Of a stretch of DNA of 64,000 bases, positions 50,999 through 60,655 are shown piece by piece. Source of the DNA: Actinomycetota bacterium (GTDB taxonomy: Bacteria; Actinomycetota; Acidimicrobiia; Acidimicrobiales; Ilumatobacteraceae); the NCBI GenBank assembly GCA_009702045.1, contig WLIV01000003.1, forward strand, positions 131,591 through 195,590. The letters are read 5' to 3'. Positions within the stretch are counted from its first letter, which is position 1. Each line of letters begins with the position of its first letter. The notes below the pieces were generated by a model. It was given only the letters and a program-made list of their open reading frames with translations. It searched no databases and was not told where the DNA came from. Position numbers and translations under genes: made by a program.

Positions 50999-51892
50999 GT
51001 GGGAATGCTCGACGGAAGAGTGGTCATCGTCACCGGCGGTGGCCGCGGCCTGGGCCGCGCGCACTGCATCGAGCTGGCACGCGCCGGCGCGACGGTCGTG
51101 GTCAACGACCTCGGTGTCGGCATCCGCGGTGAGTCGACGGAAGAGTCGCCGGCCGAGCAGGTGGTCGCCGAGATCACGGGCATGGGCGGCACCGCCATCG
51201 CCGACGGCACCTCGGTGACCGACTTCGAGGGGATGGGCGCACTCGTGGCCCGCACGGTCGAGCAGTTCGGCGACCTCCACGGTGTCGTCAACAACGCCGG
51301 CTTCCTGCGCGACCGCATGCTGGCCGCGATGAGCGAGGACGAGTTCGACGCGATCATCGCCGTGCACCTGAAGGGCACGTTCAACCTCACTCGCCACGCG
51401 TGCACCTACTGGCGCGACGCGAAGAAGGCTGGCAAGAAGGTCAGCGGGCGCATCGTCAGCACCACCTCGGGCGCCGGGCTGTTCGGCAACGTCGGTCAGG
51501 TCAACTACGGCTCGGCCAAATCGGGTATCGCCACGATGATGTTGCTCACCGCCCTGGAGATGGAGCGCTATGGCGTCACCGCCAACGCCGTCTCGCCGAT
51601 CGCTGCCACCCGCATGCTCGCCACCGTCGGCCGCGAAGCCGACGAGAGCGGCGCATGGGACAAGCTCGACCCGGCCAACATGTCGCCCGTCGTCGCCTGG
51701 CTGGTCAGCGAAGAGGCCGGTTGGTTCAGCGGCCAAGTGCTGCGGGTCGATGGCAACGTCGTCAGCCGCGTGCAGACCTGGACCATCGCCGAGAGTTTCA
51801 ACAGCAAGTCCGGCGAAGCCGTCACCATCGAAGAAGTCGGCCTCGGTCTGCGCAAGATGCTCGGCGCCGCTCCCCGCGGCCTCGGCGGCTGA
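50999..51892 (+). CDS. Short-chain dehydrogenase, MFE-2/HSD17B4-like
   Basis: 297 residues. NAD(P) site VTGGGRGLGRAH, NNAG in GVVNNAGFLRDR, catalytic Ser...Tyr-x3-Lys in IVSTTSGAGLFG and QVNYGSAKSG. Sequence style (VVVNDLGVGIRGESTEESPA) is that of the hydroxyacyl-CoA dehydrogenase domain of peroxisomal multifunctional enzyme type 2, so it probably oxidises a 3-hydroxyacyl-CoA. GTG at 50999 has GGGAGA about 10 bases upstream; an ATG 6 bases later is the alternative. The operator upstream ties it to the acyl-CoA module at 40-48 kb. Confidence 0.92.
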   Translation: MGMLDGRVVIVTGGGRGLGRAHCIELARAGATVVVNDLGVGIRGESTEESPAEQVVAEITGMGGTAIADGTSVTDFEGMGALVARTVEQFGDLHGVVNNAGFLRDRMLAAMSEDEFDAIIAVHLKGTFNLTRHACTYWRDAKKAGKKVSGRIVSTTSGAGLFGNVGQVNYGSAKSGIATMMLLTALEMERYGVTANAVSPIAATRMLATVGREADESGAWDKLDPANMSPVVAWLVSEEAGWFSGQVLRVDGNVVSRVQTWTIAESFNSKSGEAVTIEEVGLGLRKMLGAAPRGLGG

Positions 51893-51951
51893 TCGCACAC
51901 CACCCAGGTATTCGCGGGAACCACACCCGACGCGCGTGACGTCCAAGGCCA

Positions 51952-51967
51952 CGCAGTTCATACTGCG
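51952..51967. promoter_or_regulatory. Inverted repeat over the promoter of the alpha-2-macroglobulin gene
   Basis: CGCAGT-TCAT-ACTGCG lies 17 bases before the ATG; it contains CATACT, a possible -10 box. GAGGGAG (51970-51976) is the ribosome-binding site. Confidence 0.35.
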
Positions 51968-51984
51968 AACGAGGGAGTCATGAC

Positions 51985-54900
51985 ATGAGACGAGTGCGGG
52001 TTCGTCGGTACACAGCGCTGTTGGTGGCGGTCGGTCTGTTCGCCGCCGCCTGCGACGATGGCCATTCACCGCAGACGTCGTCAACGGTGACGGCCAATGA
52101 CACCTGGTCGGCTGGAGCGCCGCGCTTGTTCGGTCTGCACTTGTCGGAAGGCACCGCCCAGACGGGCGCCACAGCGACGACACCAGTCGTCACTGGCGAC
52201 GACCTATCGGCACAGCGCTTGCGCGAGATCCTGGCGCTGCTGCCCGAGTTCCTCACTGGTGCGACGCTGCAGCAGCAGTTCAACTGGCCAACCCAGACGA
52301 CGCCGCCGCCGCGGGCCGGTCGCACGCTCGAAATCGTCTTCCCGCCGGGTGAGACCACACCTCCCGACACCGTGCCCACCGGCGCGCTGCACGTGCTGCG
52401 CCATCAACCCGACGGTGCCGTGCCGATCGCCCCGTACCTGTCGATCACGTTCGACCAACCGATGGTGCCGGTCACCACGGTCGGCCAACTGGATGCCGCC
52501 GCCGTGCCGGTGAGGCTGACCCCCGCCGTACCCGGACACTGGCAATGGATCGGCACTCGCACACTGCGCTTCGACGCCACGAGCGACACCGTCGATCGTC
52601 TGCCGATGGCCACCACGTTCATCGTCGAGGTTCCCAAGGGTACGAAGTCGGCCACCGGAGGAGTGCTTGCACAGGCGGTGACGTTCACGTTCACCACGCC
52701 GCCGCCCACCGTCGTATCGCTCAGCCCGCAGGCCGAGAGCCTGCCGCTCGACCAGGTGTTCATCGCCGCCTTCGACCAACGTGTCGACCCGGCCGCAGTG
52801 TTGGCCACTGTGCACCTGCAGGCGAACGGCAAGGACGTGCCGGTGCGTGTGGCGACCGCCGCCGAGATCGCCGCCGACGACACGGCGCGCATGATCAGCG
52901 AGTCCACCGAGGCTGGTCGCTGGGTCGCGTTCCGGGCAACGGAGAAATTGTCCACCGACGCTGCGCTCACCATCGTCATCGGTCCCGGAACCCCCTCGGC
53001 GGAGGGCCCCGCCACCACTGCGACGGCGGCCACGTTCCACGCCCGCACCTATGCACCGCTGCGGATCCAGGAGACGAACTGTTCCTCGGGCGACCAGTGC
53101 CCTCCCGGTAGTCAGATCTACGTGCAGTTCAACAACGTGCTCGACGTGCTGCACAGCGACGTCGCCAAGGTCGTGGTGTCGCCCGCATTGGCCGGTATGC
53201 AGGTCTCGTTGCAGGGCGGCACGATGGTCATCGGCGGCAGCACACTCGGCCGCACCACGTACGAGATCTCCGTCCCGGCGTCGTTCACCGACTTGTACGG
53301 GCAGACGCTCGGCAGCGACACCAAGGTGAAGGTGTCCATCGGTTCGGCGGCGCCGTCGATCCAACAGTTCCAGCCGATCACCACGCTCGATCCGTTCGCC
53401 ACCGCACAGCAACTCTCGGTGTTGACGGTCAATCACGACACGCTCCGTGTGCGGGTGTTCGCTGCTGACCCGGCGAAGTTCGCTGAGTACGCGCGCTATG
53501 CCAGCGCTCGTGATGCACAAGGTGTGCAGTTGCCCGGTTGGGCGGTGCTGTCCGACGCCACGCTCAGCGTGAAGAACACCAAGGACGCGGCGGTTGTCAC
53601 CGACATCGACCTCTCCGGCGTGCTGCACGGTGCGGCCGGACAGGTGATCGTGCTCGTTGAGCCGGTGCCGAACGTCGCTCCGAACTCGAACGACTACTGG
53701 CAGAACCGGCCGGCGCTGACGTGGGTGCAGAGCACCACATTCGGCGTTGATGTGTTGGCCGACGCGACGAGCGCCTACGTGTGGGCCACCGACCTGCGCA
53801 CGGGTACACCGGTCCAAGGTGTGTCCGTTCGCTACGCCGCCGGTGCTGCCGTCACCACCGATGCGCAGGGTCAGGCGACACTGTCGTTGCCGACGACAGT
53901 GCCCGACGACGGGTACGGCGTGGTCGTCGCCACTGTCGGCGACAAGACCGCGATCATGCAGGTGAACGCTGTCCGCCAGACGCTGCGCGACCAGGCGCGT
54001 TGGTACGTGTTCGACGACCGGCAGGTCTACCAACCGGGCGAGACGATGCGGGTCAAGGGGTGGGTGCGGCGGCTGACGGTGAGCGGTGCCGCCGACCTGG
54101 TGTCGCTGCGCGCCGGCGACACCATCGACTACATCGTCACCGACGCATACGGCAACCAGATCCTGAAGGGCACCACCAAAGTGCGCGGACTGGGTGGCTT
54201 CGACCTGTCGCTCGCCATCCCCGCGACTGCCGACCTCGGCCAGGCGTTCTTGCAGTTGTCGCTGCACGGCGAAGCTGCGCTGGATTCGGCCGACTACTCG
54301 CATCAGTTCCAGATCCAGCAATACCGCCGACCCGAGTTCGAGGTCACCACGCGGGCCGAGAGTGAAGGCCCGTACGTCAGCACCACGCCCGCCACGTTGG
54401 CGGCGACGGGCACGTACTACGCTGGCGGCCCACTGGCGTCCTCGTCGGTCGACTGGTTGGTCACCACCACCGCCGCGACCTACGCCCCTCCGGGCTGGAC
54501 CGACTTCACGTTCGGCATCTGGGCACCGTGGTGGAACGTACCCGACATGCGCGAAATGGCCACGAGCGGAATGGTCAGCGACTCCATGCCGTGCTGCGGC
54601 CCTACGGGCGAGAGTCAGGTGGCGCAGTACCACGGCACCACCGACGCGTCGGGAACGCACTATCTGCAACTCGGGTTCGAGGGTGCCGACGGTGCACTGC
54701 CCGATCTGCCGGTGTCGGTGAGCGCGCAGGCGACGGTCACTGATGTGAACCGTCAGGCCTGGAGCGACACCACCGCGATGTTGGTGCATGCGGCCGACCG
54801 TTACGTCGGGTTGCGATCCACGCGTACGTTCGTCCGCCAGGGCGATCCGCTCACCGTCGAAGCGGTCGTGACCGGGATCGACGGTGGCGTGCAGTCCGGT

Positions 54901-57900
54901 GTGGCGTTCGACATCGTCGCCGGCAAGGTTGAGTCGAAGTACGTGAACGGCACTTGGACCGAGGTCGTCGTCGACCCGCAGACGTGCCACGTCACCTCGT
55001 CGTCGGCGCCCTCGTCGTGCAACTTCGACACCGCCGTCGGCGGCCAGTACAAGGTGACCGCAGTGGTCGCCGGCAGCGCGGGAGGGCACAACCGCAGCGA
55101 GCTCACCACCTGGGTGAGCGGGGCCGAGAGCCAGCCCACCCGTGGTGTCGAACAGGGTGTGCTGACGGTCGTGCCCGACAAGGCGACGTACGCCGCTGGT
55201 GACACCGCCGAGCTGCTGGTGCAGGCACCGTTCGCGATGGGCGAAGGTTTGCTGACGGTGGTCCGCAACGGTGTGCGCAGCACGCAGCGGTTCACCGTCG
55301 TCAGCGGCAGCGCTGTGGTGCGGGTGCCCGTCTCCGAAGCCGACGTCCCGCAACTGACGCTCGGTGTGGAAGTGGTTGGTGCCACCACGCGCACAGCCGA
55401 CGACGGCACTGCCCTGCCCGATGCGCCACAGCGCCCCGCGTACGCGGTGGGGTCGTTGGTGCTGTCGGTGCCGCCAGTGTCGCGCACGCTCACCGTCACG
55501 GCAGTGCCGCGTCAGACCGAACTCGCCCCTGGCGGATCGACAGCGATCGATGTGAAGGTCACCGACGCCAAGGGTGCGCCAGTGCAGGGTGCTGAGTTCG
55601 CCGTCGTCGTCGTCGACGAGGCGGTGCTTGCGTTGTCGGGCTACCAGCTCACCGACCCGCTCGGCCTGTTCTACGGGGCCACGTGGGACTCGCTCACCAC
55701 GGCATTCGCCCGTTCGCAGATCGCGCTCGTCGATCCGGCCAGCCTCGAGCGTTCGAACGGCAACGACGGTGGCAGCCTTAACTCAGAGGTGTCGCCGAGC
55801 CCGGATGACCAGTACACGTCCACCACCACTGGCGCCGCGTCCCCCGACGCGTCGGGTGGCGACAGCTCGGGTGGCGGGAAGGGTTCGACCACGAAGCCGG
55901 TCGCTGTGCGCTCGAACTTCGATGCGCTGGCGCTGTTCCAGCCGACAGTTTCTACCGGTGCCGACGGCACCGCGTCCGTCGATGTCACGTTGCCCGACAG
56001 CCTCACCCGCTACCGCGTGATGGTGGTCGCGGTCAGTGGCGCCGATCGCTTCGGCAGCGCCGAATCGAACATCACCGCCCGCCTGTCGCTGGCGGTGCGG
56101 CCGTCGGCCCCGCGGTTCGCGAACTACGGCGACTCGTTCGAGCTGCCGGTCGTGCTGCAGAACCAGACGAACGCAGCGATGTCCGTCGACGTCGTGCTGG
56201 AGACCGCCAACCTGGCACCCGGCGCCCCGAAGGGCACCACGGTCACCGTGCCTGCCAATGGCCGCGTGGAGGTGCGCTTCCCGGTGACGACGGTGCAGGC
56301 CGGCACCGCAGCGTTCCGCGTCACGGCGGTCAGCGGCGAGATATCCGACTCGGCGACGGTGGAACTGCCGGTCTACACGCCGGCGACCTCCGAGGCCTTC
56401 GCCACCTATGGCACCGTGGACTCCGGCGCCGTCGACCAACCGCTGGTCGCTCCCACCGGTGTGATCCCGCAGTTCGGCGGGCTTCAGGTCAGCACGTCGT
56501 CGACCTCGTTGCAGGCGCTCACCGACGCGGTGCTGTACATCGTGCAGTACCCGTACGAGTCCAGCGACGGCCGGGCCACCCGCATCATGTCGATCGCCGC
56601 ACTGCGCAAGGTGCTCACGGCGTTCGACACGCAAGGGATGCCCACCGCAGCAGCGATCGACGCTGCGGTGAAGGCCGATATCGCCGGTCTCGTCGCGATG
56701 CAGAACGACGATGGCGGGTTCCCGTGGTGGCGCAAAGGCGACACCTCCGAACCGTTCGATTCGGTACAGGTCGCGCACGCGCTGACGGTTGCCAAGGCCG
56801 AGGGGTACCTCGTACCTCGCGACCTCTACGACCGGGTGATGAACCACATCGCCAACATCGAGTCGTACATCCCGTCGACGTACGGGCAACACGAACGCGA
56901 CACGATCAGCGCCTACGCGCTGTGGGTGCGTTCGCTGGCAGGTGCGGGCGATACCGCGAAGGCCGAGCAGCTGTACCGCAACCGCAAGGCCGACCTGTCG
57001 GTCGACGCGCTCGCATGGCTCTGGACCGCGGTGGGCAGCGGTGCGATGAAGACCGAGATCGCGCGCACGATCAGTAACCGCGCTGTCGAGACCGCAGCCG
57101 CCGCCAACTTCACCACCGGCTACGACGATGGTTCGTACTTGGTGATGCAGAGCGATCGGCGTACCGACGGCATCGTGCTGGACGCGCTGATCGCCAACGA
57201 TCCGCGCAGCGACCTGATCCCCAAGGTGGTCACCGGGCTGTTGGCCGACAAAGTGCGCGGTAGGTGGGACAACGTGCAGGAGAACTCGTTCATCCTGCTC
57301 GCGCTCAAGCGCTACTACGACGTGTTCGAGACGCAGACACCATCGTTCGTTGCCCGCGTGTGGCTGGGCGCACGGTTCGCCGGTGAGCACACGTTCGAGG
57401 GACGCCAGACCGACCGGGTGAACCTCAGCATCCCGATGTCCGACGTGGTGGCCTCGGGCAACTCGAGTCTGATCGTGTCGAAGTCCGGTGCCGGTCGGCT
57501 GTACTACCGCATCGGCCTGACATACGCGCCTAGCGACCTCACGCTGTCACCGCTCGACCGTGGCTTCACCGTCACCCGCACCTACGAAGCAGTCGACGAC
57601 CCGAAGGACGTCACTCAGGATGCGAACGGAACGTGGCGCATCAAGGCCGGAGCTCGCGTGCGCGTGAGGTTGTCGATGGTGGCCGAGAGTCAGCGCACAC
57701 ACGTCGCACTCATCGACCCGCTGCCCGCCGGCCTGGAGAGCCTCAACCCCGCGCTGGCGGTCACCCAGTCGGTGCCGTCCAACTCACCGGTGAGCACCGA
57801 GGACATGTACTGGTGGTGGGGGCAGTGGTACCAGCACGAGCAACTGCGCAGTGACCGCACCGAGGCGTTCACCACGTTGCTGGCCGCAGGTGTGTACTCG

Positions 57901-58023
57901 TACGAGTACATCGCTCGCGCCACCACGCTGGGCACGTTCGTGGTGCCGCCCACCCGCGCCGAGGAGATGTACGCCCCGGAGACCTTCGGCCGCTCCGGCA
58001 CCGACAAGGTCGTGGTCGGCTGA
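51985..58023 (+). CDS. Giant alpha-2-macroglobulin-family lipoprotein lacking the thioester
   Basis: 2012 residues. Signal LLVAVGLFAAACDDG gives lipidated Cys23. N-terminal Ig/MG-like repeats (LSITFDQPMVPVTTVGQLDA) lead to MG domains (WYVFDDRQVYQPGETMRVKG), the VVVVDEAVLALSGYQLTDPL segment, the A2M core (SNFDALALFQPTVSTGADG) and a helical TED-like domain (DGGFPWWRKGD), then a receptor-type C-terminus. Where A2Ms have YGCxEQ this protein reads YPYESSDGR (Glu1525), so no thioester can form. Bacterial A2Ms are periplasmic or surface protease traps; this one must act by another mechanism. No pbpC gene adjoins it. Confidence 0.92.
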   Translation: MRRVRVRRYTALLVAVGLFAAACDDGHSPQTSSTVTANDTWSAGAPRLFGLHLSEGTAQTGATATTPVVTGDDLSAQRLREILALLPEFLTGATLQQQFNWPTQTTPPPRAGRTLEIVFPPGETTPPDTVPTGALHVLRHQPDGAVPIAPYLSITFDQPMVPVTTVGQLDAAAVPVRLTPAVPGHWQWIGTRTLRFDATSDTVDRLPMATTFIVEVPKGTKSATGGVLAQAVTFTFTTPPPTVVSLSPQAESLPLDQVFIAAFDQRVDPAAVLATVHLQANGKDVPVRVATAAEIAADDTARMISESTEAGRWVAFRATEKLSTDAALTIVIGPGTPSAEGPATTATAATFHARTYAPLRIQETNCSSGDQCPPGSQIYVQFNNVLDVLHSDVAKVVVSPALAGMQVSLQGGTMVIGGSTLGRTTYEISVPASFTDLYGQTLGSDTKVKVSIGSAAPSIQQFQPITTLDPFATAQQLSVLTVNHDTLRVRVFAADPAKFAEYARYASARDAQGVQLPGWAVLSDATLSVKNTKDAAVVTDIDLSGVLHGAAGQVIVLVEPVPNVAPNSNDYWQNRPALTWVQSTTFGVDVLADATSAYVWATDLRTGTPVQGVSVRYAAGAAVTTDAQGQATLSLPTTVPDDGYGVVVATVGDKTAIMQVNAVRQTLRDQARWYVFDDRQVYQPGETMRVKGWVRRLTVSGAADLVSLRAGDTIDYIVTDAYGNQILKGTTKVRGLGGFDLSLAIPATADLGQAFLQLSLHGEAALDSADYSHQFQIQQYRRPEFEVTTRAESEGPYVSTTPATLAATGTYYAGGPLASSSVDWLVTTTAATYAPPGWTDFTFGIWAPWWNVPDMREMATSGMVSDSMPCCGPTGESQVAQYHGTTDASGTHYLQLGFEGADGALPDLPVSVSAQATVTDVNRQAWSDTTAMLVHAADRYVGLRSTRTFVRQGDPLTVEAVVTGIDGGVQSGVAFDIVAGKVESKYVNGTWTEVVVDPQTCHVTSSSAPSSCNFDTAVGGQYKVTAVVAGSAGGHNRSELTTWVSGAESQPTRGVEQGVLTVVPDKATYAAGDTAELLVQAPFAMGEGLLTVVRNGVRSTQRFTVVSGSAVVRVPVSEADVPQLTLGVEVVGATTRTADDGTALPDAPQRPAYAVGSLVLSVPPVSRTLTVTAVPRQTELAPGGSTAIDVKVTDAKGAPVQGAEFAVVVVDEAVLALSGYQLTDPLGLFYGATWDSLTTAFARSQIALVDPASLERSNGNDGGSLNSEVSPSPDDQYTSTTTGAASPDASGGDSSGGGKGSTTKPVAVRSNFDALALFQPTVSTGADGTASVDVTLPDSLTRYRVMVVAVSGADRFGSAESNITARLSLAVRPSAPRFANYGDSFELPVVLQNQTNAAMSVDVVLETANLAPGAPKGTTVTVPANGRVEVRFPVTTVQAGTAAFRVTAVSGEISDSATVELPVYTPATSEAFATYGTVDSGAVDQPLVAPTGVIPQFGGLQVSTSSTSLQALTDAVLYIVQYPYESSDGRATRIMSIAALRKVLTAFDTQGMPTAAAIDAAVKADIAGLVAMQNDDGGFPWWRKGDTSEPFDSVQVAHALTVAKAEGYLVPRDLYDRVMNHIANIESYIPSTYGQHERDTISAYALWVRSLAGAGDTAKAEQLYRNRKADLSVDALAWLWTAVGSGAMKTEIARTISNRAVETAAAANFTTGYDDGSYLVMQSDRRTDGIVLDALIANDPRSDLIPKVVTGLLADKVRGRWDNVQENSFILLALKRYYDVFETQTPSFVARVWLGARFAGEHTFEGRQTDRVNLSIPMSDVVASGNSSLIVSKSGAGRLYYRIGLTYAPSDLTLSPLDRGFTVTRTYEAVDDPKDVTQDANGTWRIKAGARVRVRLSMVAESQRTHVALIDPLPAGLESLNPALAVTQSVPSNSPVSTEDMYWWWGQWYQHEQLRSDRTEAFTTLLAAGVYSYEYIARATTLGTFVVPPTRAEEMYAPETFGRSGTDKVVVG

Positions 58024-58042
58024 CGCTCGCCCCCCGCACGGG

Positions 58043-58048
58043 TAGTTT
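58043..58048 (+). promoter_or_regulatory. -10 box (TAGTTT) for the LarA-like gene
   Basis: TAGTTT ends 7 bases before the GTG at 58056, which decides this start over the TTG at 58047. Confidence 0.5.
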
Positions 58049-58055
58049 GGCCCAC

Positions 58056-59312
58056 GTGAATTGGGATCAACTCGTGCAGGGGGTGGAGCTGCCGTTCCAC
58101 CCCGACCTCAAGGTGCCCGCGCTCAGCGAGGTGCGCCTGGCGCTGCCCGACCCCGAGCCGCTCGCCGACGTCGAAGCCGCTGCCCGCGCCGATGTGATCG
58201 CCCGCCTGGCCGGGCATGTGACACCGGGGATGACGGTCGCCGTCGGCGGTGGCAGCCGGGGTCTGACCAACCGCGTCGCCCTGCTGCGCGGAGCGATCGC
58301 CGGTCTGCGCGCGCTGGGCGCCGAACCGTTTGTGGTGCCGGCGATGGGTAGCCACGGCGGGGCCAAGGCCGAAGGGCAACTGGCGATGCTGGAGAGCCTC
58401 GGCATCACCGAGGAGTCCGTCGGCGCGGAGATCCGGGCAACGATGGAGACCGTCGAGGTCGCGCGCACACCGGACGGTATGCCGCTGTACCTCGACCGTC
58501 ATGCGGCGGGGGCCGATCGCATCTTCCCCGTGAACCGCATCAAGCCGCACACATGCTTCAAGGGTCCCATCGAGAGCGGCGTCACCAAGATGGCCGTCGT
58601 CGGCTTCGGCAAACAACCGGGTGCCGCGCAGATCCATGCATGCGGCCCGATCGAGATGCGCAACCGCATCCTCAACGGCATCGCCGCGCTGAAGGCCAGT
58701 GGCCGCATTCTCGGCGGGCTCGCGTCCATCGAGGCTGCCAGCGGCGAGGTCGTCAAGGTCGCCGCGCTCACGGGCGACGAGGTCGGCGCGCAGCCGGAGA
58801 TCGACCTCACCGACTACTCCCGTCACCTTGTGCCCGCGCTGCCGTTCCCGCAGATCGACGTGTTGATCATCGACAAGGGTGGCAAGGACATCAGCGGCAC
58901 CACCATGGACCCCAACGTCACGGGGCGTTTCTGGGTTCACGGTCTGGCCGACCTCGCCGAACCTGATGTCAGCACGATTGTGCTGCTGGACATCACGCCC
59001 ATCTCCGCCGGCAACGTGCTGGGCATCGGCTTCGCCGACTTCATTCCCTCATCGATTGCGACGCAGATCGACTGGCACAAGACGTACGTCAACTGCTTCA
59101 CCGCCGGCATCGCTGGCGTGCGCCGAGCGCGTATGCCGATGGTGCTGCCCAGTGAGGAGGATTGCATCAAGGCCGCCCTGTCGATGTGCGGCCGCGCGTT
59201 CGATCAACCCAAGCGCGTGGTGCGCATCGAGAGCACATTGCACCTCACGCGCTGCTGGGTCAGCGATGCACTACTTGGCGAACTTCCCCCGGGCGCCGAG
59301 ATCGTCAGGTGA
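58056..59312 (+). CDS. DUF2088 / LarA-like racemase domain protein
   Basis: 418 residues. The two-domain LarA fold is suggested by TVAVGGGSRGLTNRVALL, PAMGSHGGAKAEGQ (catalytic His position), RIKPHTCFKGPIESGVTKM (second His and the Lys that tethers the nickel-pincer cofactor in LarA) and QIHACGPIEMR. Full-length LarA racemises lactate; the wider family acts on other 2-hydroxyacids. The cofactor genes larB, larC and larE are not in the window. It overlaps the FAD-linked dehydrogenase gene (GTGA), suggesting sequential action on a 2-hydroxyacid. Confidence 0.85.
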   Translation: MNWDQLVQGVELPFHPDLKVPALSEVRLALPDPEPLADVEAAARADVIARLAGHVTPGMTVAVGGGSRGLTNRVALLRGAIAGLRALGAEPFVVPAMGSHGGAKAEGQLAMLESLGITEESVGAEIRATMETVEVARTPDGMPLYLDRHAAGADRIFPVNRIKPHTCFKGPIESGVTKMAVVGFGKQPGAAQIHACGPIEMRNRILNGIAALKASGRILGGLASIEAASGEVVKVAALTGDEVGAQPEIDLTDYSRHLVPALPFPQIDVLIIDKGGKDISGTTMDPNVTGRFWVHGLADLAEPDVSTIVLLDITPISAGNVLGIGFADFIPSSIATQIDWHKTYVNCFTAGIAGVRRARMPMVLPSEEDCIKAALSMCGRAFDQPKRVVRIESTLHLTRCWVSDALLGELPPGAEIVR

Positions 59313-60655
59313 GCACGCTCGTCGCGGCGCTGCGGTCAGTGGTCGGTGACGACCACGTCCTCACCGACTCAGATCTGCGCGCGACGTACGAGACCGACTG
59401 GCTGCGCCAGTGGACCGGCACCACCCCGTGCGTCGTGCGCCCGGGCACGGCGGAGGAAGTGGCAGGTGTGTTGCGCGCCTGCGCCGCCGAGGGTGTGGCC
59501 GTGGTGCCCCAGGGTGGGAACACCGGTCTGGTGGGCGGCAGTGTGCCGCGCCGTGGTGCGGTGCTGCTGTCAACGCAGCGCTTCACCGAGTTGGGCGAGG
59601 TGGACGCACGCGCGATGCAGGTGACCGCTGGCGCCGGAGTAACGATCGAACAGTTGCAGCGGCACGCGCGTGCGGCCGAACTCGACTTCGCCGTGGATTG
59701 GGGCGCACGGGCGACCGCCACGGTCGGCGGTGCGGTGAACACGAACGCGGGCGGATCGCGGGTGGTGCGTTTCGGCACGATGCGTGCGCAGGTGATGGGG
59801 CTGCAGGCGGTGCTCGCCGACGGTTCGGTCATCACCCAGCTGGGCGGTCTGCCGAAGGAGACCGCCGGCCCTTCCATCACCAACCTGCTCGTCGGCAGTG
59901 AGGGGACGCTGGCGATCGTGACGGCCGCCCGCCTCAAGTTGGTGCCGTGGTATCGCCACACGGCCGCCGCGCTGGTGGCGTGCGACTCGTTGGTGCATGC
60001 CGTCGGCCTGCTGCCAAAGCTGCGTCAGCTACCCAGCCTGGACGCGGTGGAGGTGCTGCTGCCCGAGGCGTTGCAGGCGGCCTGCAAACACCTCGGCATG
60101 AAGCCGCCGATCGACCCTGCATCTGCTGGCGCGTTCGTGTTGGTCGACTGTGCGGCGCATCGCGACCCGACCGACGAACTCGCCGGACTGTTGTCGTCCG
60201 AACGGGGCATCCTCGCGGTGGGTGCGCAGCGCGAGCAGTTGTTCACGATCCGCGACCACGTCACCATCGCGATCGGCGCGCTCGGAGTGCCGTTGAAGCT
60301 GGACATCGCGGTGCCAGTGTTGAACCTTGATCGCGTCGTGCGCGCCATCCGTGGCAGCCTTCGTGAACTCGCGCCGAACGCTCGCCTGATCGTGTTCGGC
60401 CACCTCGCCGAAGGCAACCTGCATGTGAACATCCTCGACGCTGGCGATGCCGCAGACGCCTTGAGGCACCTGGTGCTCACCACGGCCATCGACCTCGGCG
60501 GCACAATCAGCGCCGAACACGGCATCGGTGTTGCCAAGACCGAATGGCTGGAACGCCTGAAGGGCCCCGCCCACGTGGCAGCGCTGCGAGCAATCAAACA
60601 CGCACTCGACCCCGCTGGTCTGCTGAACCCCGGCGTCCTGCTGCCCGGGGACTAG
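59309..60655 (+). CDS. FAD-linked 2-hydroxyacid dehydrogenase (GlcD/D-lactate type)
   Basis: 448 residues from the GTG at 59309. PCMH-type FAD domain: VVPQGGNTGLVGGSVPRRG, GVTIEQLQRHARAAELDFAV, NAGGSRVVRFGTMRAQVMGL and NLLVGSEGTLAIVTAARLKL; C-terminal GHLAEGNLHVNIL and AEHGIGVAKTEW complete the FAD_oxidase_C fold. It oxidises a D-2-hydroxyacid such as D-lactate, glycolate or 2-hydroxyglutarate. Start codon lies inside the stop of the LarA-like gene. Its stop overlaps the pyrE stop from the other strand (CTAG). Confidence 0.93.
   Translation: MSTLVAALRSVVGDDHVLTDSDLRATYETDWLRQWTGTTPCVVRPGTAEEVAGVLRACAAEGVAVVPQGGNTGLVGGSVPRRGAVLLSTQRFTELGEVDARAMQVTAGAGVTIEQLQRHARAAELDFAVDWGARATATVGGAVNTNAGGSRVVRFGTMRAQVMGLQAVLADGSVITQLGGLPKETAGPSITNLLVGSEGTLAIVTAARLKLVPWYRHTAAALVACDSLVHAVGLLPKLRQLPSLDAVEVLLPEALQAACKHLGMKPPIDPASAGAFVLVDCAAHRDPTDELAGLLSSERGILAVGAQREQLFTIRDHVTIAIGALGVPLKLDIAVPVLNLDRVVRAIRGSLRELAPNARLIVFGHLAEGNLHVNILDAGDAADALRHLVLTTAIDLGGTISAEHGIGVAKTEWLERLKGPAHVAALRAIKHALDPAGLLNPGVLLPGD

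Noticed and set aside
52204-55353. 1049-codon open frame on the minus strand opposite the alpha-2-macroglobulin gene
   Set aside because: His/Arg/Gly-rich low-complexity translation without domains; a mirror of strong codon bias in the real gene.
60652-60655. CTAG overlap of two convergent stop codons as a regulatory device
   Set aside because: A four-base overlap of TAG stops is a common result of compact convergent genes.
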